A stretch of DNA of 64,000 nt from positions 1 to 64,000 of the forward strand of contig JAMAHW010000024.1 in NCBI GenBank assembly GCA_023627715.1, given 5' to 3'. Below the pieces are notes generated by a model. The model saw only the letters and a list, made by a program, of their open reading frames with translations. It was not told the origin of the DNA and did no database searches. This DNA is from Periconia sp. R9002 (lineage: Eukaryota > Ascomycota > Dothideomycetes > Pleosporales > Periconiaceae). A program made the translations under genes and the position numbers. Below are positions 24,606 to 36,845 of the stretch, in pieces; the first letter of the stretch is position 1; every line of letters starts with the position of its first letter.

Positions 24606-27600
24606 CTAACCCCAGATTCCATTGGCGTGGTTTCGGAATCGCTGGATGCTGTCGGGTTCCGTGTCATTGTCCTCGCTGTGCGATGTGCCGTCGACCTCTT
24701 CACTCCCTTCAGTTTCTTTTTCAACATTGTCGTCCACGTCCCTGTCGTCCTGGGCTCCCTCCAGCGTGTCATCCATGATGGTGTCAAGCTCGCGTTGATA
24801 GCCCTGAGCAATCGGCTGAAATTCATCATCGAGTCCGTTCAACAATGCAATGATCTCCGTGCGCAATTCCCTGTCGCCCTTCGATATCGTGTCCAGGGAG
24901 GGAACCGGCACACCGCACAGCGCATGCAGATACGCTGCGCGAACGGACGCGAAGATATCATCGGCGTTGTCCAACAACTTCTGCTCGAGGGTCTTGCACA
25001 TGTCATTGAGCGCTTGCTCGACCGTCTCCGCTGCAGCCGTGAACATCTTATAGCGTCCTTTGTCGACATGCCTCTCCATGTGGCCTTTCATACGCATGTA
25101 TGAGCCCGTCCCGTGCTCGGCGTTGCAAAGGTCGTACGCGTGCGACATAAAGCTGGCGATCGTCGGGACAAACTCTCGATTTGCGTCTCGCTGGACTAGT
25201 GTAATGTGCTCGAGGTATTGGTTAATATTATCCCGCAGTATTTGCGCGGAGTTGTCGATTGAAACCTGGAGCAAAGACATAGTGGCAAGATTCGTACCGT
25301 TCTGCTCAGCATGGTTCTCGATGGTTCCGTGAAATTTGTGAAGGACAGCGCAGGATGCGTCGGTATACTCGGCCAGGGCCTTGGGCAGCCGATTCTGGAA
25401 CGCTCGCTCCCAGCCGCCGGCCAGTGACTTGACGATTGGATCGGTTCTGTGAAGTTCAGTTATTGATTCGCTCTAAGCGAAAGCCGGCGAATTGAATCTA
25501 GAGTACTTACAGATCACCGTTGAAGTCGCGATGGCCTGCAGTGGCAGAGTGGTAGGCGCCGGCCCGTCTACAGACAGCCTTGTATGGTTAATCAGTACTC
25601 GTGATACTTGCATGTATGAGTAGGAGAGTGACTTACCTTGTAAGTCATGTACACCAGCCCTCCCTCGTGCTTGTAACCCCATTTGTGGGCAATCTCTGGT
25701 GCAACTTGAATGGCTTCCTCGATCAATTTCGGGTACTGGTCGAAGATTTGGCTGCGCAATTCCTTTTTCATAGTTTGCACACAGGCAGTCACGGCTTGTC
25801 TAAATCCTACCTCCAGCTCCTCAAGACGTTTCTCAAGATGCTTGTGCTGTTTGCTTCTATCGTCATCCGTCATGTCAAGGCCGGTGCCACTATTAGAAGC
25901 CCACAGAGCAAAAGTTGTAAGTTGCGAGACGAAGTTGAGAAAGAATTTACGGCAAGATTGGATCCGCACGGCTACAGTTAGTTGCCTGCAATGCTCTTGC
26001 AGTTGAGGCACCTCAGTCTCTTCAGGTTCCACAAAGCCCGGCACATCTGCGTCCTTTTGTAGTCGTCCAGACATTTTTTGGTAAGCTCGACTGCTCACAC
26101 AGAACACGGGGAGTGACCTGGCCACCTCGTCATAGTCTACACAAAGTCAGTAAATTCTAGCCACAGTTGTTTCATTGGGCCGTAAAAAGTCAAAAATCAA
26201 AAGACAAGGGGAATTGGGATTGAACGTACCACGGCGGTCTTCGTCTGGGTTGAAGTTCTCCTCGTCTTCTTCTTCTGCGTTCTCCATGTCGAGCTCTCTA
26301 ATACCCGCAGCAAAATCTTGTTGAATAGCTCCCTTTGAATATGCATTACGCCCTGCAATGCACAGAGCTGTCATCTCCCCTTTGACGTTTTTGATTTTTT
26401 CTTCAAGGTTACGTACTGTCTCTTTCAAATCAGGCAATTGGCGCGCGGTCACAGCTTTTTCCTGGCGAGCTGTTTTTTTGCTCTGCCGCAGTTCGTCGAT
26501 CTTTTGCTTGATGAGTTCGAGGGTAAGCGGTGTTGTAGTTGCTTCGATATCTCCGTCATCTGGTTCATCCTCCGTGTCCGAGCTGTCCGTAGATTTGTCG
26601 TCTCCGGAAGAGATGTACTCGACATCAGAATCATCGATCTGACGTCGCTTACTCGAGCCTTTGTTCATGCTGCGCCCTTTCCGTTTCCTGGGTTTCTTTT
26701 GCGGGGGCGCGAAGACCGTTTCTCCCTCCTCGGCTCGATCTTTGAGATCTTCCCATGTTTCAAGCTCCAAATCGCAACTATCCATCACTTCTTTGTATAC
26801 TTCAATGGAATCCTTCAGTTGGTCCATTGTGTCTTTCACGCCCTCTAGTTCGCTTCGGTAGCCGTTTGCCTTTTCTTCCAAAGTCGAGATTTCGCTATGT
26901 AGATCCAGGCTGTCTGTGGCTTCCGTGATCGATATGTCATCTGTTTTGGAGCATATAAAGGTAACATTTGAATAGTTGCCGTCATACTTGAGTTGCCGTT
27001 TGAAAGTCTCCCCAAGAAGGTTTTTGGCGGCTTTGTCATCAACAGCGCGGGTAATGGGGGCGACAATCCAGAGCCCTGTACACTGCTTCATGTAGCGCTC
27101 AGCGACCGCAGCTCGTGCCGCATTTGAATCGTGAACTCCTGGTAAGTCAACCACCACAGCACCAGTTTCGAGTGCTTTGGCCTTGGTATATATTCTCACT
27201 TCTTTTATTAGTGGCCAGTATTCTATCGCCGGGGACGCGTTCTTTGTCTTCTCTTTCCTTTTCTTGTCCTTTTTCCCGGTCGACTTCTCTTTACTGTCTA
27301 CGTACTTCTGTAGTTGGTTGTAGAACCGCTCTGGGAAAGCCGAGCTCAGATTTTTTGTGGTTCCAAGACAGTCGAGGACCGTCTTCTCCACCATCAACTT
27401 TTCGACAGTCCAATCGGAAAGCATATCCTTGTGTATATGGGGATATACTGCTTTGAATTTGACCCACGCTATCCCAGCATCTGAATTGGGGTCCCTAGTT
27501 TCGGACGACAAGGTGCCTTGCTCAGAGAGGAATTCGGCCAACAGAATGCGAAGCTCCTTCTCCCAGTCTGCAAGCTCAATAAACTGCACCTCGGCACAGT

Positions 27601-29041
27601 ATTTAGAGTTTGGGTCATCGCTGGTGTTATTGGATATGGAAGTAACAACAGCCGTGCATGCCCTCATGCAGTTGGTTGGTACCAGCCGCTCTTCGTCGAG
27701 CAATGCGTTGATAACACTGCTTTTCCCAGCGCCTGTATTCCCAACTACGCCAATCACAGTACGCGCGCGCTCGCGCTCTGCCTGGTCCTTGAGTTTTCTG
27801 ATTGCTTCGATCCAAGTGGCCGCATCTGTACTGTTGGCCAAGTGTCGTGTGAACGTATTCTCGAGCGACGTGAGCACTTGCAAAGCTTTTTCAACGCCGG
27901 TTTCGAGTATTTCGGGGTTTTCGCTATCACGGATGTCGTTGATATAACGGTGTGTCGCTTTGACGACCATGTCGTCCTCTACTTCTTGCGAGATTTCGCG
28001 AGTGAAAACCTGGGATGGATCAAATGGTACTTCAGATCCAGGACTAGGGGCCCCTTCTGTTTTCATTGTAGGAGATGGGCTTTCTTCCTTGCCTCTATTA
28101 CGATTGGGCAACTCCATGTTCGCAGGCTCGGTTGATTTTGCACCCCATTCAGGAAAGTGCTGTGGGGACCTGCTTTCCAATTTGACTGGCGGGAGGGGGT
28201 CACTGTGCTGCACACGGCCATCCACATTTTCGTTCGGCGCACCCGGATGCGAAGGATTTGGGCTGGATGTGACAGCTCCTTTTTCAACGCGATTACCAGA
28301 GATCTTAGTGAGGAATCTTGATCCATCCACAGGAGTTTTGTACTTTCCCATCTCGCTGTCCGGACCGTCTATTGCTGGCTCTTCTTCTAAGTTTGACTGC
28401 TTGTACTGTGTCATAGCCGGAGCAGATGTGGAAGCTGGGTACGGAGAGCAGTAAGATGAAGGCGTGGACAGGCTGTGTACTTCTGATTGCATTAAAGAGC
28501 TGCGAGGAGTCGATGCAGGTTCAGTCAACCAAGAATAACGCTTTTCAAAGCTTTTTTTCTGGGGTGGAATAGGCGCAACATTTTGATTCGTCGATGCAGA
28601 TAGAGGCATAGCATTGGACGTACTCTCGGGTTGATGTCCAAACATGTTCGCAGGTCCGCTGGTGGGCACCGAACGTGCTTCGGGCGCGTTAGGTGACGGG
28701 CTTTGAGGGTCAAGAATACCGTTGGAGTCTTTCCTCACAGCCCTTAGAACTATGAGGCGATCTCCATACTGATCTAGATTTTTGCACACCTCATCCAGAG
28801 GAACCACTTTATCCTTGAATTGCAGATCAAACTGAGCGTCGGGTTTCTGCTTCTGCATATAAACTTCACCCAATCTCTTTGCTGTGATTTTGGCGTGGGC
28901 TTTCACCCAGATGAAGTCTGTATCTAACAATTCCTTCAAAGGCTTGTCGAGGATGATGATACCCACCAGATAGCGTTTTGGTGGCAGATCGAAGGCGGCT
29001 GTGATTGCTTTTGTTTGCGAATGAATCGCGTCCCAGTCCAT
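24606..29041 (-). CDS. large nuclear GTPase of the SLIP-GC type (dynamin superfamily)
   Basis: Four exons, 29041-26230, 26136-25637, 25578-25511, 25446-24606, giving 1,406 residues. Residues 1-110 form a compact domain (WVKAHAKITAKRLGEVYM) of unknown type, then about 250 disordered Ser/Pro-rich residues. The GTPase has G1 GNTGAGKSSVINALL (about 432), G2 region PTNCMRACTAVV, G3 DLPGVHDSNAA and a G4-like CSKTDDI. It is followed by a charged helical region with basic patches (KKPRKRKGRSMNKG, SSKRRQID) that could be nuclear localisation signals, and an acidic run. The C-terminal half (RAYQKMSGRLQ, AVCRRAGAYHSATAGHRDFN, DPIVKSLAGGWERAF, FVPTIASFMSHAYDLC) matches what I know of fungal SLIP-GC-like proteins. 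Function in fungi is not established. Same strand as, and downstream of, the IDO-like gene. Confidence 0.82.
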
Positions 29042-29685
29042 CTTTGCGCGAGAGCAACTCAAGTGCTCTGGCTAGGACAATTCGTGAGACAGCAAGCAGG
29101 CTTCGACTGCCCGTTCCCGGCAACTCTCAGAGAAATTGAGAACGGCCTGCTGTTATTGATGAGGATGGGTAGGCAGGTACGGATGAGAAGCAATTGTGTT
29201 ATCGCAGGCAAAGAGGAGCGCTGTCGGAGGGGGTCCGTGCTATCCCGGCTCGCTGGTGTAACCAGTCGACGCGTCGACGCGCGTGAGCACGTGACGACAT
29301 GTAACCAATCAAAACGCGTGCTGAAGAACACTACAGGCTAGTTTCCGTAGACTAACTAATTAGTATACAAGTGAGTGTAATATTCCCTTGGAATCAGTAG
29401 AAAGCGTAGGAAACGTTGTCTTTTTTACACTCCCTGATAAGAAAATATAATGAGATTAAACATAGCGCTCAAAAGAGAGAAGCTGATAATATTCAGAGAG
29501 CGAGAGAGAGCCGTATATGTACCTCAAGGGCTAAGTGCCTGCTTGGCCCCGTGCTAGTATATTTGGTATCAAACAATAAACAAGAAAATCTATGAACACT
29601 AAGAGATATTTATCACATATTGCATAAAAACCGAGACAAACTAACTGTATTCCTCCAATGCTTTTCGGATCACAGGAATAGTACA
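29042..29685. other. intergenic between tandem minus-strand genes
   Basis: Promoter of the large GTPase and 3' end of the IDO-like gene. Between 29340 and 29660 it is AT-rich, with a GAGAGCGAGAGAGAG stretch near 29497. No gene seen. Confidence 0.45.
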
Positions 29686-31252
29686 TCATCTTGTCTGGTC
29701 TAACCGCTTGAGCATGAATGAGTCGAGAAAATCAAGGCTCTGGTCAATAGTAGGCTCAAGCAAGGATTTACCCGCCGTCATAGGCAGTCTCTCTGGTGCA
29801 GGGTGTGACAAGTATGCTTTCGCTCTGATTCGATGAGTGTGCCGAAAGACCTAGGAAGATCAATATCCAAAGCCAGCTAAGAAACCGAAGAACACTTACC
29901 TTCATCTGCTTTACAATTTCACCAAAAGCTTGACTCATTTGTATTTCAGAATCATCTGAAGTATTCGGGTCAAGGTGGCGCCTGAAAGAGTGCTTTGCGA
30001 GTGCGTGGCACAGTACTCTCTGGCGGGTGGGGACGTTTCGCCCTAGGTCTCTGTCCGAAAGGTACTGCTCCAATCCGAGGAATGCATCCACTGCCTGGAA
30101 GAGTAGAACCTGGTTGCCGCTGAGCCCATCAAACTTGTCCCAATCGCCCGTCTCATCGTCGCGCGAGCCTACGCCCCACGCGTAGAACCCCTGGACTCGA
30201 GAGAGCCACACTGAGAGCGCGATCTCTTTATCGTGCAGATGATCGAAATAACTTCGAAGCACGTGTCTCAGTTGTGAAGCTATGCTAGCAACGTGTCTTG
30301 CGCAAATAGCTTTGTTTCCTTCGGCAAAATTTATTATGGCGATGACCATGTCGTAGTATATGGGAACACCGAAAACTTCAACCTGATGAAAGATGCGCGC
30401 GAACGCCTCTTCCCCCAAGGTGATTTCCTTGGAGAGGCCGCTATTGATCTGGTACTGATATCGACCTTTTGTATCGAAATTAAGGATGAGATTGCTTGCT
30501 GCTAGAATTAGACTTGTCGTGAGTGCATTTGAATTGACTCACTGTTGTTTCCACTTTGCGAAGCGCATCCGAAATGCCGCTGGAGATACTCCCATGGCTC
30601 CGTTAATTCGCGGGGAAGCTCGACTTCCTTCTCGAGCTGGGCAGCTTTGACGACAGGAATAGTCCCCCATCTGTATGCGTGTCGGCTTGAAGCTATGCAA
30701 CAATAGAAAGCATTGTATACGTCGCGGCCCAAAACATCCCAACGGCCTGCGTCCGCCGCTTCCAGAATCTGACTCAAAAGACTATTAACAACTACTCTTT
30801 ATTCAAGAACGAGCAAGTTTACTTACCGATCTCACTTCCATCATGTCGACTGATTCACGCAGTAAGTCTCGATACCTCAAACGGAAATCGGATACACGCG
30901 TCGCATTCTCTTTATCATCCAGTGAAGGCTCTTTCCGAGGTAGCATGGGCGCCATTTTAAGAAGTACATTCTGATATGGTCGAAGGGCTACAGGCCAGAA
31001 TGAACAGTCGTGTGTGGCTCGCGGAGGCCAAGATCTTGCTCCGTCCTTCTGGATCAGCTCGGCAAGCATAGCCGCAACCTCATGTCGCTCGGACAGTTGT
31101 TGGACCTTTTGGAGAATAGCCCTGTTCGAAGTGCGGGGTCGCTTGCTAAATTTCTCTTGGAACCATGTCTTCGTATAGTATTGCGAGAAAATGAATAATG
31201 TTGAAATAACGATGGCCAAGCCAACCAGGCTTGGTATGCACACTCCGTCCAT
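29686..31252 (-). CDS. indoleamine 2,3-dioxygenase-like protein with N-terminal membrane anchor
   Basis: Four exons, 31252-30827, 30768-30543, 30501-29900, 29850-29686, giving 472 residues. A hydrophobic segment at about 7-24 (PSLVGLAIVISTLFIFSQ) suggests a membrane anchor. The body carries motifs that resemble the all-helical haem fold of indoleamine dioxygenases: GLSGNQVLLFQAVDAFLGL (compare the Gln-Ser/Phe-Gln-x-x-Asp helix) and, across the last intron, VFRHTHRIRAKAYL, which parallels the FR..H....RYI haem-ligand helix, followed by RLPMTAGKSLLE in place of the GTGGT region. The likely haem ligand is therefore the second His of FRHTH. Substrate is unknown; classical IDO opens the indole ring of tryptophan to feed the kynurenine/NAD pathway. 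The assignment is from remembered pattern, not a search; a distinct, only IDO-like family is possible. Confidence 0.6.
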
Positions 31253-31342
31253 CGTGCTATGCAAAGCCTATTTGAGGCGAGGTGCGGATCGAACAAACTC
31301 AAAGAATGATAAACATATCCTGGAAATATGGAGTTCTTCCAT

Positions 31343-31654
31343 TCAATTATAGCGAGGGACAATGGTTTCGACGAGTGTGATCTGCAAGTCATTCATCAGT
31401 ATCAGACCCTGGTACACAACAACCACCCCTGACATCAAATACGAGAGCGATGTCGCTTTTGCATCTCTAACACAGATAGGGATAAAGGCTGACCACCACT
31501 CTTCCCGGCCTATTTTGCCTTCTTGAAGATCAACATTGAATGGAACTCGTGACTGGCTCACATGGAAGCGAAGTGGGTCTTGGGAGACTTCAGCTTTGCA
31601 ACTAATTGAATCTGCGAGGCTAACAATCACGCACATCGAATACTTCCACTGCAT
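31343..31654 (-). CDS. hypothetical 103-residue ORF
   Basis: ATG to TGA open frame upstream of the IDO-like gene on the same strand. The middle looks protein-like (PFNVDLQEGKIGREEWWSAF, then a hydrophobic YLMSGVVVVYQGLILM), but no family is recognised. It could be a 5' exon, an independent small gene or chance. Confidence 0.22.
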   Translation of the reverse strand: MQWKYSMCVIVSLADSISCKAEVSQDPLRFHVSQSRVPFNVDLQEGKIGREEWWSAFIPICVRDAKATSLSYLMSGVVVVYQGLILMNDLQITLVETIVPRYN

Positions 31655-32658
31655 TCAATGTTACTCAATTTGGTTTGGGCTTAGAACAACGCACCAATCG
31701 TACTCTATGCTTCATCACACTATGAAACGTAACTTTTACAAGCTGTTAACGATTGGTTGAGATTTTGATTCGTATTAACAGTTAATTCTAGGTTGCGCCA
31801 GACCTATAACGTATCCATTTCTCTACTCTAACCCCTTGGAGAGTTTTTGAAGTATAAGATTTGATAGTTATATCAAAAGGTAAGTAGATGTATGCTGCTA
31901 GGCTGTTTTTTGTCCATGATGCTAAGTTCTGACAATTCATTGTAATCGTGTTTGTCATCGCATAGCATTGTATTTATTCATGATATCTGACTGTTTATAT
32001 TAAACAGAACTTGTTGAGTTGGCCTGAAACTGACTTTTAGCATGATTCTTTGATGTGCGTACGTGAGACACGCCCACCGGATACACCCGTGAGATACGCC
32101 CGTGAGATTGATAGGGCTCTAAATGTTCAGAACTTACTACATTGCATTGGTCATAGAGAATTTAGGGAATTATGACGCCTGTACCAAGTGATTGCTGTTT
32201 AAAGTCAAAGTACTCTTAGAATTTTCGGCACAGGTGGATTGACTTCAGACCAACTGACTGGGTGAGCTACACTGGTCACATGACTGGCAAGCCTAGGGGA
32301 TATTCTTTGTTTTCATGTCCTTTTCTTTGTTAAATCGCGTCTATTTTTACCGAAATGTTAGATCAGAAGGTCAAGGACAATGTATTGTATCTATCTATTC
32401 TTACTTGGTTTCTTTGTGTGACAGCGCCACAAACGATTGCATTGTTCTCCATCCAAATCCGATTGCCCTTTATCAACAAGCTATGCCCCCACATTGATCT
32501 CCTCAGAACTCCTACCAACTCTTTCTTTACCATTTTTTTTTTTTACAATTTTTTTCCTATCTCATTTCGTTTCATTTGTTTTCTCACGCTCACTAAGGCA
32601 TCAAAACTACTTTGTTCTCTTCCTCTTCTTGTTTCTTTTATTTCATATTATATTTATA
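31655..32658. other. intergenic with short tandem repeat and T-rich leader
   Basis: An imperfect repeat of CGTGAGAYACGCCC occurs about three times at 32061-32108. Just before the next gene the plus strand is very T-rich (runs at 32531-32543 and 32549-32555), a typical pyrimidine-rich leader. No gene seen. Confidence 0.4.
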
Positions 32659-34026
32659 ATGTGCATCGAAACACTCGACATCAACAGCTTGGTTGAGGCA
32701 GTAAATAAGAACGATCGTCTAAACCTCCTCAGCGATCCTTCGGTCCTCCCAGGCAACCTCGACAATGATATACATCCCATCTTTCGCGGTCCATCATTTT
32801 CAAACCCCCATCTACAGCAAGCACTCCGGTTTGCCTCTCTCCTCATCCAAGAAGATCGCCTCCTTGACTTCTTCCTCCCATTAACATACGGGCGTCCTCA
32901 GCTCGACTTGGTCTCCGGAAAGACTTACCTCACCAACCCTATGGCTCAGAAATCCAACGCCGATAAACTTCCGTATATACGTGGTGTTCGACAAGCGCTG
33001 GATTGCCTCACGCACTGCGTCGTCTTCAAGTTTGCTAACCCTGCGGACCGGCTCTGGGGCCGTGCAACGATTATACCTAATCGCATGCCTGCGCATACCC
33101 CGTCCTGTTCAAAAGCTTTTCAAAAGGATGTAGCAGTGCTGATCGAGCTGAACGGTAGGCTTTCACACTTCTACGAAGATGAAACCAACGGGTATGTTAC
33201 GCGCCCCATGTGCGATCAATTCCGTCACGATTTCCAATTCGCCGCTACACTGGTTCATGAGCTTGTCCATGCATTCGGTATCATGCGTAGAGCTGGTCTC
33301 AAAGAGCCGTATATCCGCTTTGATATGCCAGACACCGAGTGGGGCTATGCTTGGGAGAATTTCGCATTCGGCATGATTGTCAATCCGCAGGATAGGAAAC
33401 GTTTCGGTACTCACGTGCAGCTCCGCAAGATCTGGGCGAGTTCTGCAAGCGAGAAGTTGGGAAAGGAGTACGCTGCTGTTCCAGTAGCTTGGACTGCGCA
33501 GTGGTTCCGCAAAGAAACATGGGAGCGTATTGCGGTAGCTGGCCTACTAGCCATACCACCTCCAGTCGCTCGCGTCAAGTTCGTAAAGTCTGTGCGCTTT
33601 CGACGGTGGGTTGTCATGACGGACGTTCCAGAGACCAAAGAGGATATCGAACTGCTGCATAGTTGCACGGTCAAGGAGCGCCTGCAAAGCCCCAGCCTTC
33701 CTCCCCGAGATTTGGAGCTGTGCCGGGTGGTGTGGCAACTTCTCGATTCTGCAGAGCTGCAAGTGCCGAATGTCCCCGTCACATCGCGTATCCCCACAGA
33801 CATCACCCACTACACCCATCAGGTAGCTAAAAAGACGGCATCCGTGACTGTAGCCAGCCATGTGTTTAGAAAGTCATCCCTAATGCAGTGGAGCTGCAGT
33901 ATAGCCTTGCCACCAGTCCAAATGCCTCCAGCTGATCCAGCACCGCAGTCCGTCAAATGCGGTTTGAAGCGCTCGAGGGAAGACGAAGCCGATGACAGCA
34001 ACCCACGAAAACGGACCAAGTATTGA
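32659..34026 (+). CDS. HELVH metalloprotease-like protein with nuclear signal
   Basis: Intronless, 455 residues. The central FAATLVHELVHAFGI puts a zinc-binding HExxH at His200-Glu201-His204, and a downstream acidic helix (DTEWGYAWENFAFGMIV, about 228-244) could give the third ligand, as in gluzincins. The sequence upstream (RPMCDQFRHDFQF) leads into the helix. The C-terminus is short, basic and disordered (GLKRSREDEADDSNPRKRTKY), a probable bipartite nuclear localisation signal. I do not recognise a named family; SprT-like repair proteases share the general layout of HExxH plus nuclear targeting, but other SprT features are not visible. The frame is open back to 32437, but that part translates a low-complexity leader, so ATG 32659 was chosen. 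The 3' flank has a strong hairpin. Confidence 0.7.
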   Translation: MCIETLDINSLVEAVNKNDRLNLLSDPSVLPGNLDNDIHPIFRGPSFSNPHLQQALRFASLLIQEDRLLDFFLPLTYGRPQLDLVSGKTYLTNPMAQKSNADKLPYIRGVRQALDCLTHCVVFKFANPADRLWGRATIIPNRMPAHTPSCSKAFQKDVAVLIELNGRLSHFYEDETNGYVTRPMCDQFRHDFQFAATLVHELVHAFGIMRRAGLKEPYIRFDMPDTEWGYAWENFAFGMIVNPQDRKRFGTHVQLRKIWASSASEKLGKEYAAVPVAWTAQWFRKETWERIAVAGLLAIPPPVARVKFVKSVRFRRWVVMTDVPETKEDIELLHSCTVKERLQSPSLPPRDLELCRVVWQLLDSAELQVPNVPVTSRIPTDITHYTHQVAKKTASVTVASHVFRKSSLMQWSCSIALPPVQMPPADPAPQSVKCGLKRSREDEADDSNPRKRTKY

Positions 34027-36845
34027 TGAATCACTGATCTGGTACGGAAGCTCCTGGTCTGAATGACCTGCAGCTGACCCACATGAGGCTGGACCTCATC
34101 ATAATTGATAATGCATTTCCCGTCATGGTGATTAGATATCACCATGCGTCTCCATGTCTGTTCTCTGTTTAGCATTTACAGCGTTGCATTGCATATACCT
34201 CACTTCCACATAGTCAAGCGTAGCTTTAATGCATATAACCAATCATATCATACATACAGACAGAATGGATCCATCGTTTACCTCGTGTGCAACGAACCTT
34301 TTGACTGAATCTTGGGTCGCTGGAATACCCATCTTCCATTCGCAACACCCTGTATGGAGTCACGACACTCCGCCCCTTTGTCCCTTCTCCCATCTTGTGA
34401 TCACCAATCGAATACATTCTTTGTTTTCCAGAAATTCTGTTCGAACAAAGCCAAATGTCATTATAAGACATCTTGTGATCCAATTTGTGTTTCTATTTTT
34501 CGCACTCGATGCATCATGTCGGCCCGCGCAGGGGCACAGCCCCCACCTTTATTACCACAAACGCGCAGTCCAGCTAACCTGCAGTACCTATACGACAAAT
34601 GAAATCGTGTAGGAAAACAATGTGATGATGCCCAAGGGAAGATGATGACCATCCCGCCCATAAACAGGCATATTTACGGTGGCAACGATTTGAACTCTTC
34701 CGAGTGTTCGGCTCATATAATCTCTTTGCCATATGTTTGCGAACACGAGTAAGCACGATGCTTAGATTGCATGTACCCTGTCGAACATGTGGCACCACTG
34801 CCCGTTACTACGCCTAACATTGCAATTTTCTGACTGTCCAGTATACGCGAAGGGCCGGATTTTGGTTCGCGGGACATGGGTGATGCTGTCGAATAATTTA
34901 ACTACTTGATCCTATTCCCCCACCATTATTTAAAGGCAACCAGGTCTGCAGCACGAATGCATTTCCCCTTGCGGCGTGCCGATCTCCGGAACAGGAAGCC
35001 CCAGGATATTTCAAAGTGCGGCCGCGGGTCTCAGCCTTGCAAGTCACTGTGACATTCATAAGGGACTCATGATGTGATTTGCGAAGTCCCCGTTTCCCAT
35101 ATGAGTGCGATGGGTTTCATCCGCGGGTTACCTATAACCCAGTAGATTGCTGCACAAGCAAATTAGCTGAACCCTTGAGCTCAGGCCATCCCGTTTTTTT
35201 CTCTCCTTCGAGTGAACCCCCCGCTTACTAGGTTCGTACAGGCGTCCGTATCGGGCAGGCAAGTAGCGAATTGATGTCGGTGGTGTGTTTATTGCTCGAA
35301 TCTTGTTAGCCCCCAAATTATAACCCCACACAGAAGAGCTTCAGATGGAGACATAGGCCAAGGAGACCAGCTGTGGCCTCCGCGGGGCATTCCGCAAGAT
35401 GCCCGACGATGTTATCCATCGACCAAGACCAAAAGATGTTCTTTTCGCATTGTATCGCAATCCATAATTGTCGTAAAGAGTGTGTGAAGGATACATCAGA
35501 ATTGTAAATGATGAGATCGTAACAATGCTTCCAGCATCCGGGGACCATCGCTCCGATCCACATCAATACGGGAGCGGTCCTGAAAGTCAGGCATTCATCC
35601 CACGGTGTTGGTCCGACCTCGCGTCACTTCCTCCTCCCGAGCATCATGCACGCACGTACGTTGCCGTAAATCAATCGTAACGTCTCTGTACTACGCTTCA
35701 ACGTTCAGTTCGACTGCCGACCAACGGCGAATGCAGCCAGGTCCGCGAAATGCAACGAAATACAAAAATAACACGCACGATATGACGATCATCTTTCAGT
35801 CAAGCAATCCCAAATTGTAAAAGCTTAAAATAAAGGATCACCTTTGAAAATCTCGCTAAAGTGGCCGTCGTCGCGCTTGTACATGCACATGGTGTATGTC
35901 GACATCCTGGCCGGCTTCTGCAGATGTGGTGATAGGGGGCGATATGCGGGTGGCCGGAACGGGTAAAGTGGCCGTCGAGGCAGTCTGCGAGGCTGATTTT
36001 GAAGAGAAGCTGACCCTTGCGCTTCCCGTATTGCTGTACTTGGTAGTCTGGATTATACGAGGGAGTGGAACATCTCGCTACCGAGCATTATTACGATGAT
36101 TGGGCTAGTCGCTAGCGAAATGGTTTTTTAAACGGTGAGTTCAATGTGGCAGACGCTGTGAACGCTAGGAGAAAGAGTCTGAAAGATTTCAAGATTGATG
36201 CTGATTGGTTGTATGTGGGGTTTACACTTACAGTTACATGATAGCCGGAACGTTTGACCGTTGCGTTTCACCGTATAAAGATTTCCTCAAAGGGAATGCA
36301 ACGACTATCGCGGACTTGTTGCATGTCTTGCTGAGGTATCTACTGTGCTTCAAGTCGCAATGGGCATGTGGCACAGAAGCGCGCGAGAATCGTCGTGGTT
36401 CTTGATCCGCTTCGCGGTCTGGCGACTTCTCGTGCGGAGGGTGTTGGAACGTTATCCAATAGAGGAAATGCTGCGGGCACCTAGCTCCAACGGGGTTTCA
36501 TGATGGATCAGTCTGCAGCAAGAGCGAGCATGTTGAAACTGAGGGTTATGAATTATATTTTAGTAAAAGATGCGACATCTCAAACATATGGGATTGATGC
36601 AGATATTAGAGAAAGGAAGACGTAAAACAAAACAGCTAGAAATGATATCATTATGAATAGGAATCGTGTTAAACTTTTCATCACATAGACGTTTTGTACA
36701 GGTGGAAATCAAAGTATGTATATGAAAATGAAATAAAAAGCGCTGGAAAATGGCAAAGGTCAGCAACGGATACCGGAAGGTATGGTGAGTGAAGACATGA
36801 ACGCTTGTACGCAAGAAATGCAACAATATAACAGAGTGATCATCT
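34027..36845. other. long intergenic region with 3' hairpin
   Basis: Contains a perfect 9-bp hairpin (CATGGTGAT, loop TAGAT, ATCACCATG) at 34124-34146, about 100 bases after the HELVH stop. A TATTTAAAG box near 34926 precedes a 34-codon frame only. A minus-strand frame starting MSTYTMCMYKRDDG at about 35910 runs to a possible donor but no partner exon was found. Otherwise nothing supportable. Confidence 0.35.

Noticed and set aside
35820..36099. possible exon starting MSTYTMCMYKRDDG (minus) or a 67-codon plus-strand frame
   Set aside because: The minus-strand piece has a possible donor but no second exon could be found; the plus-strand frame is its shadow.
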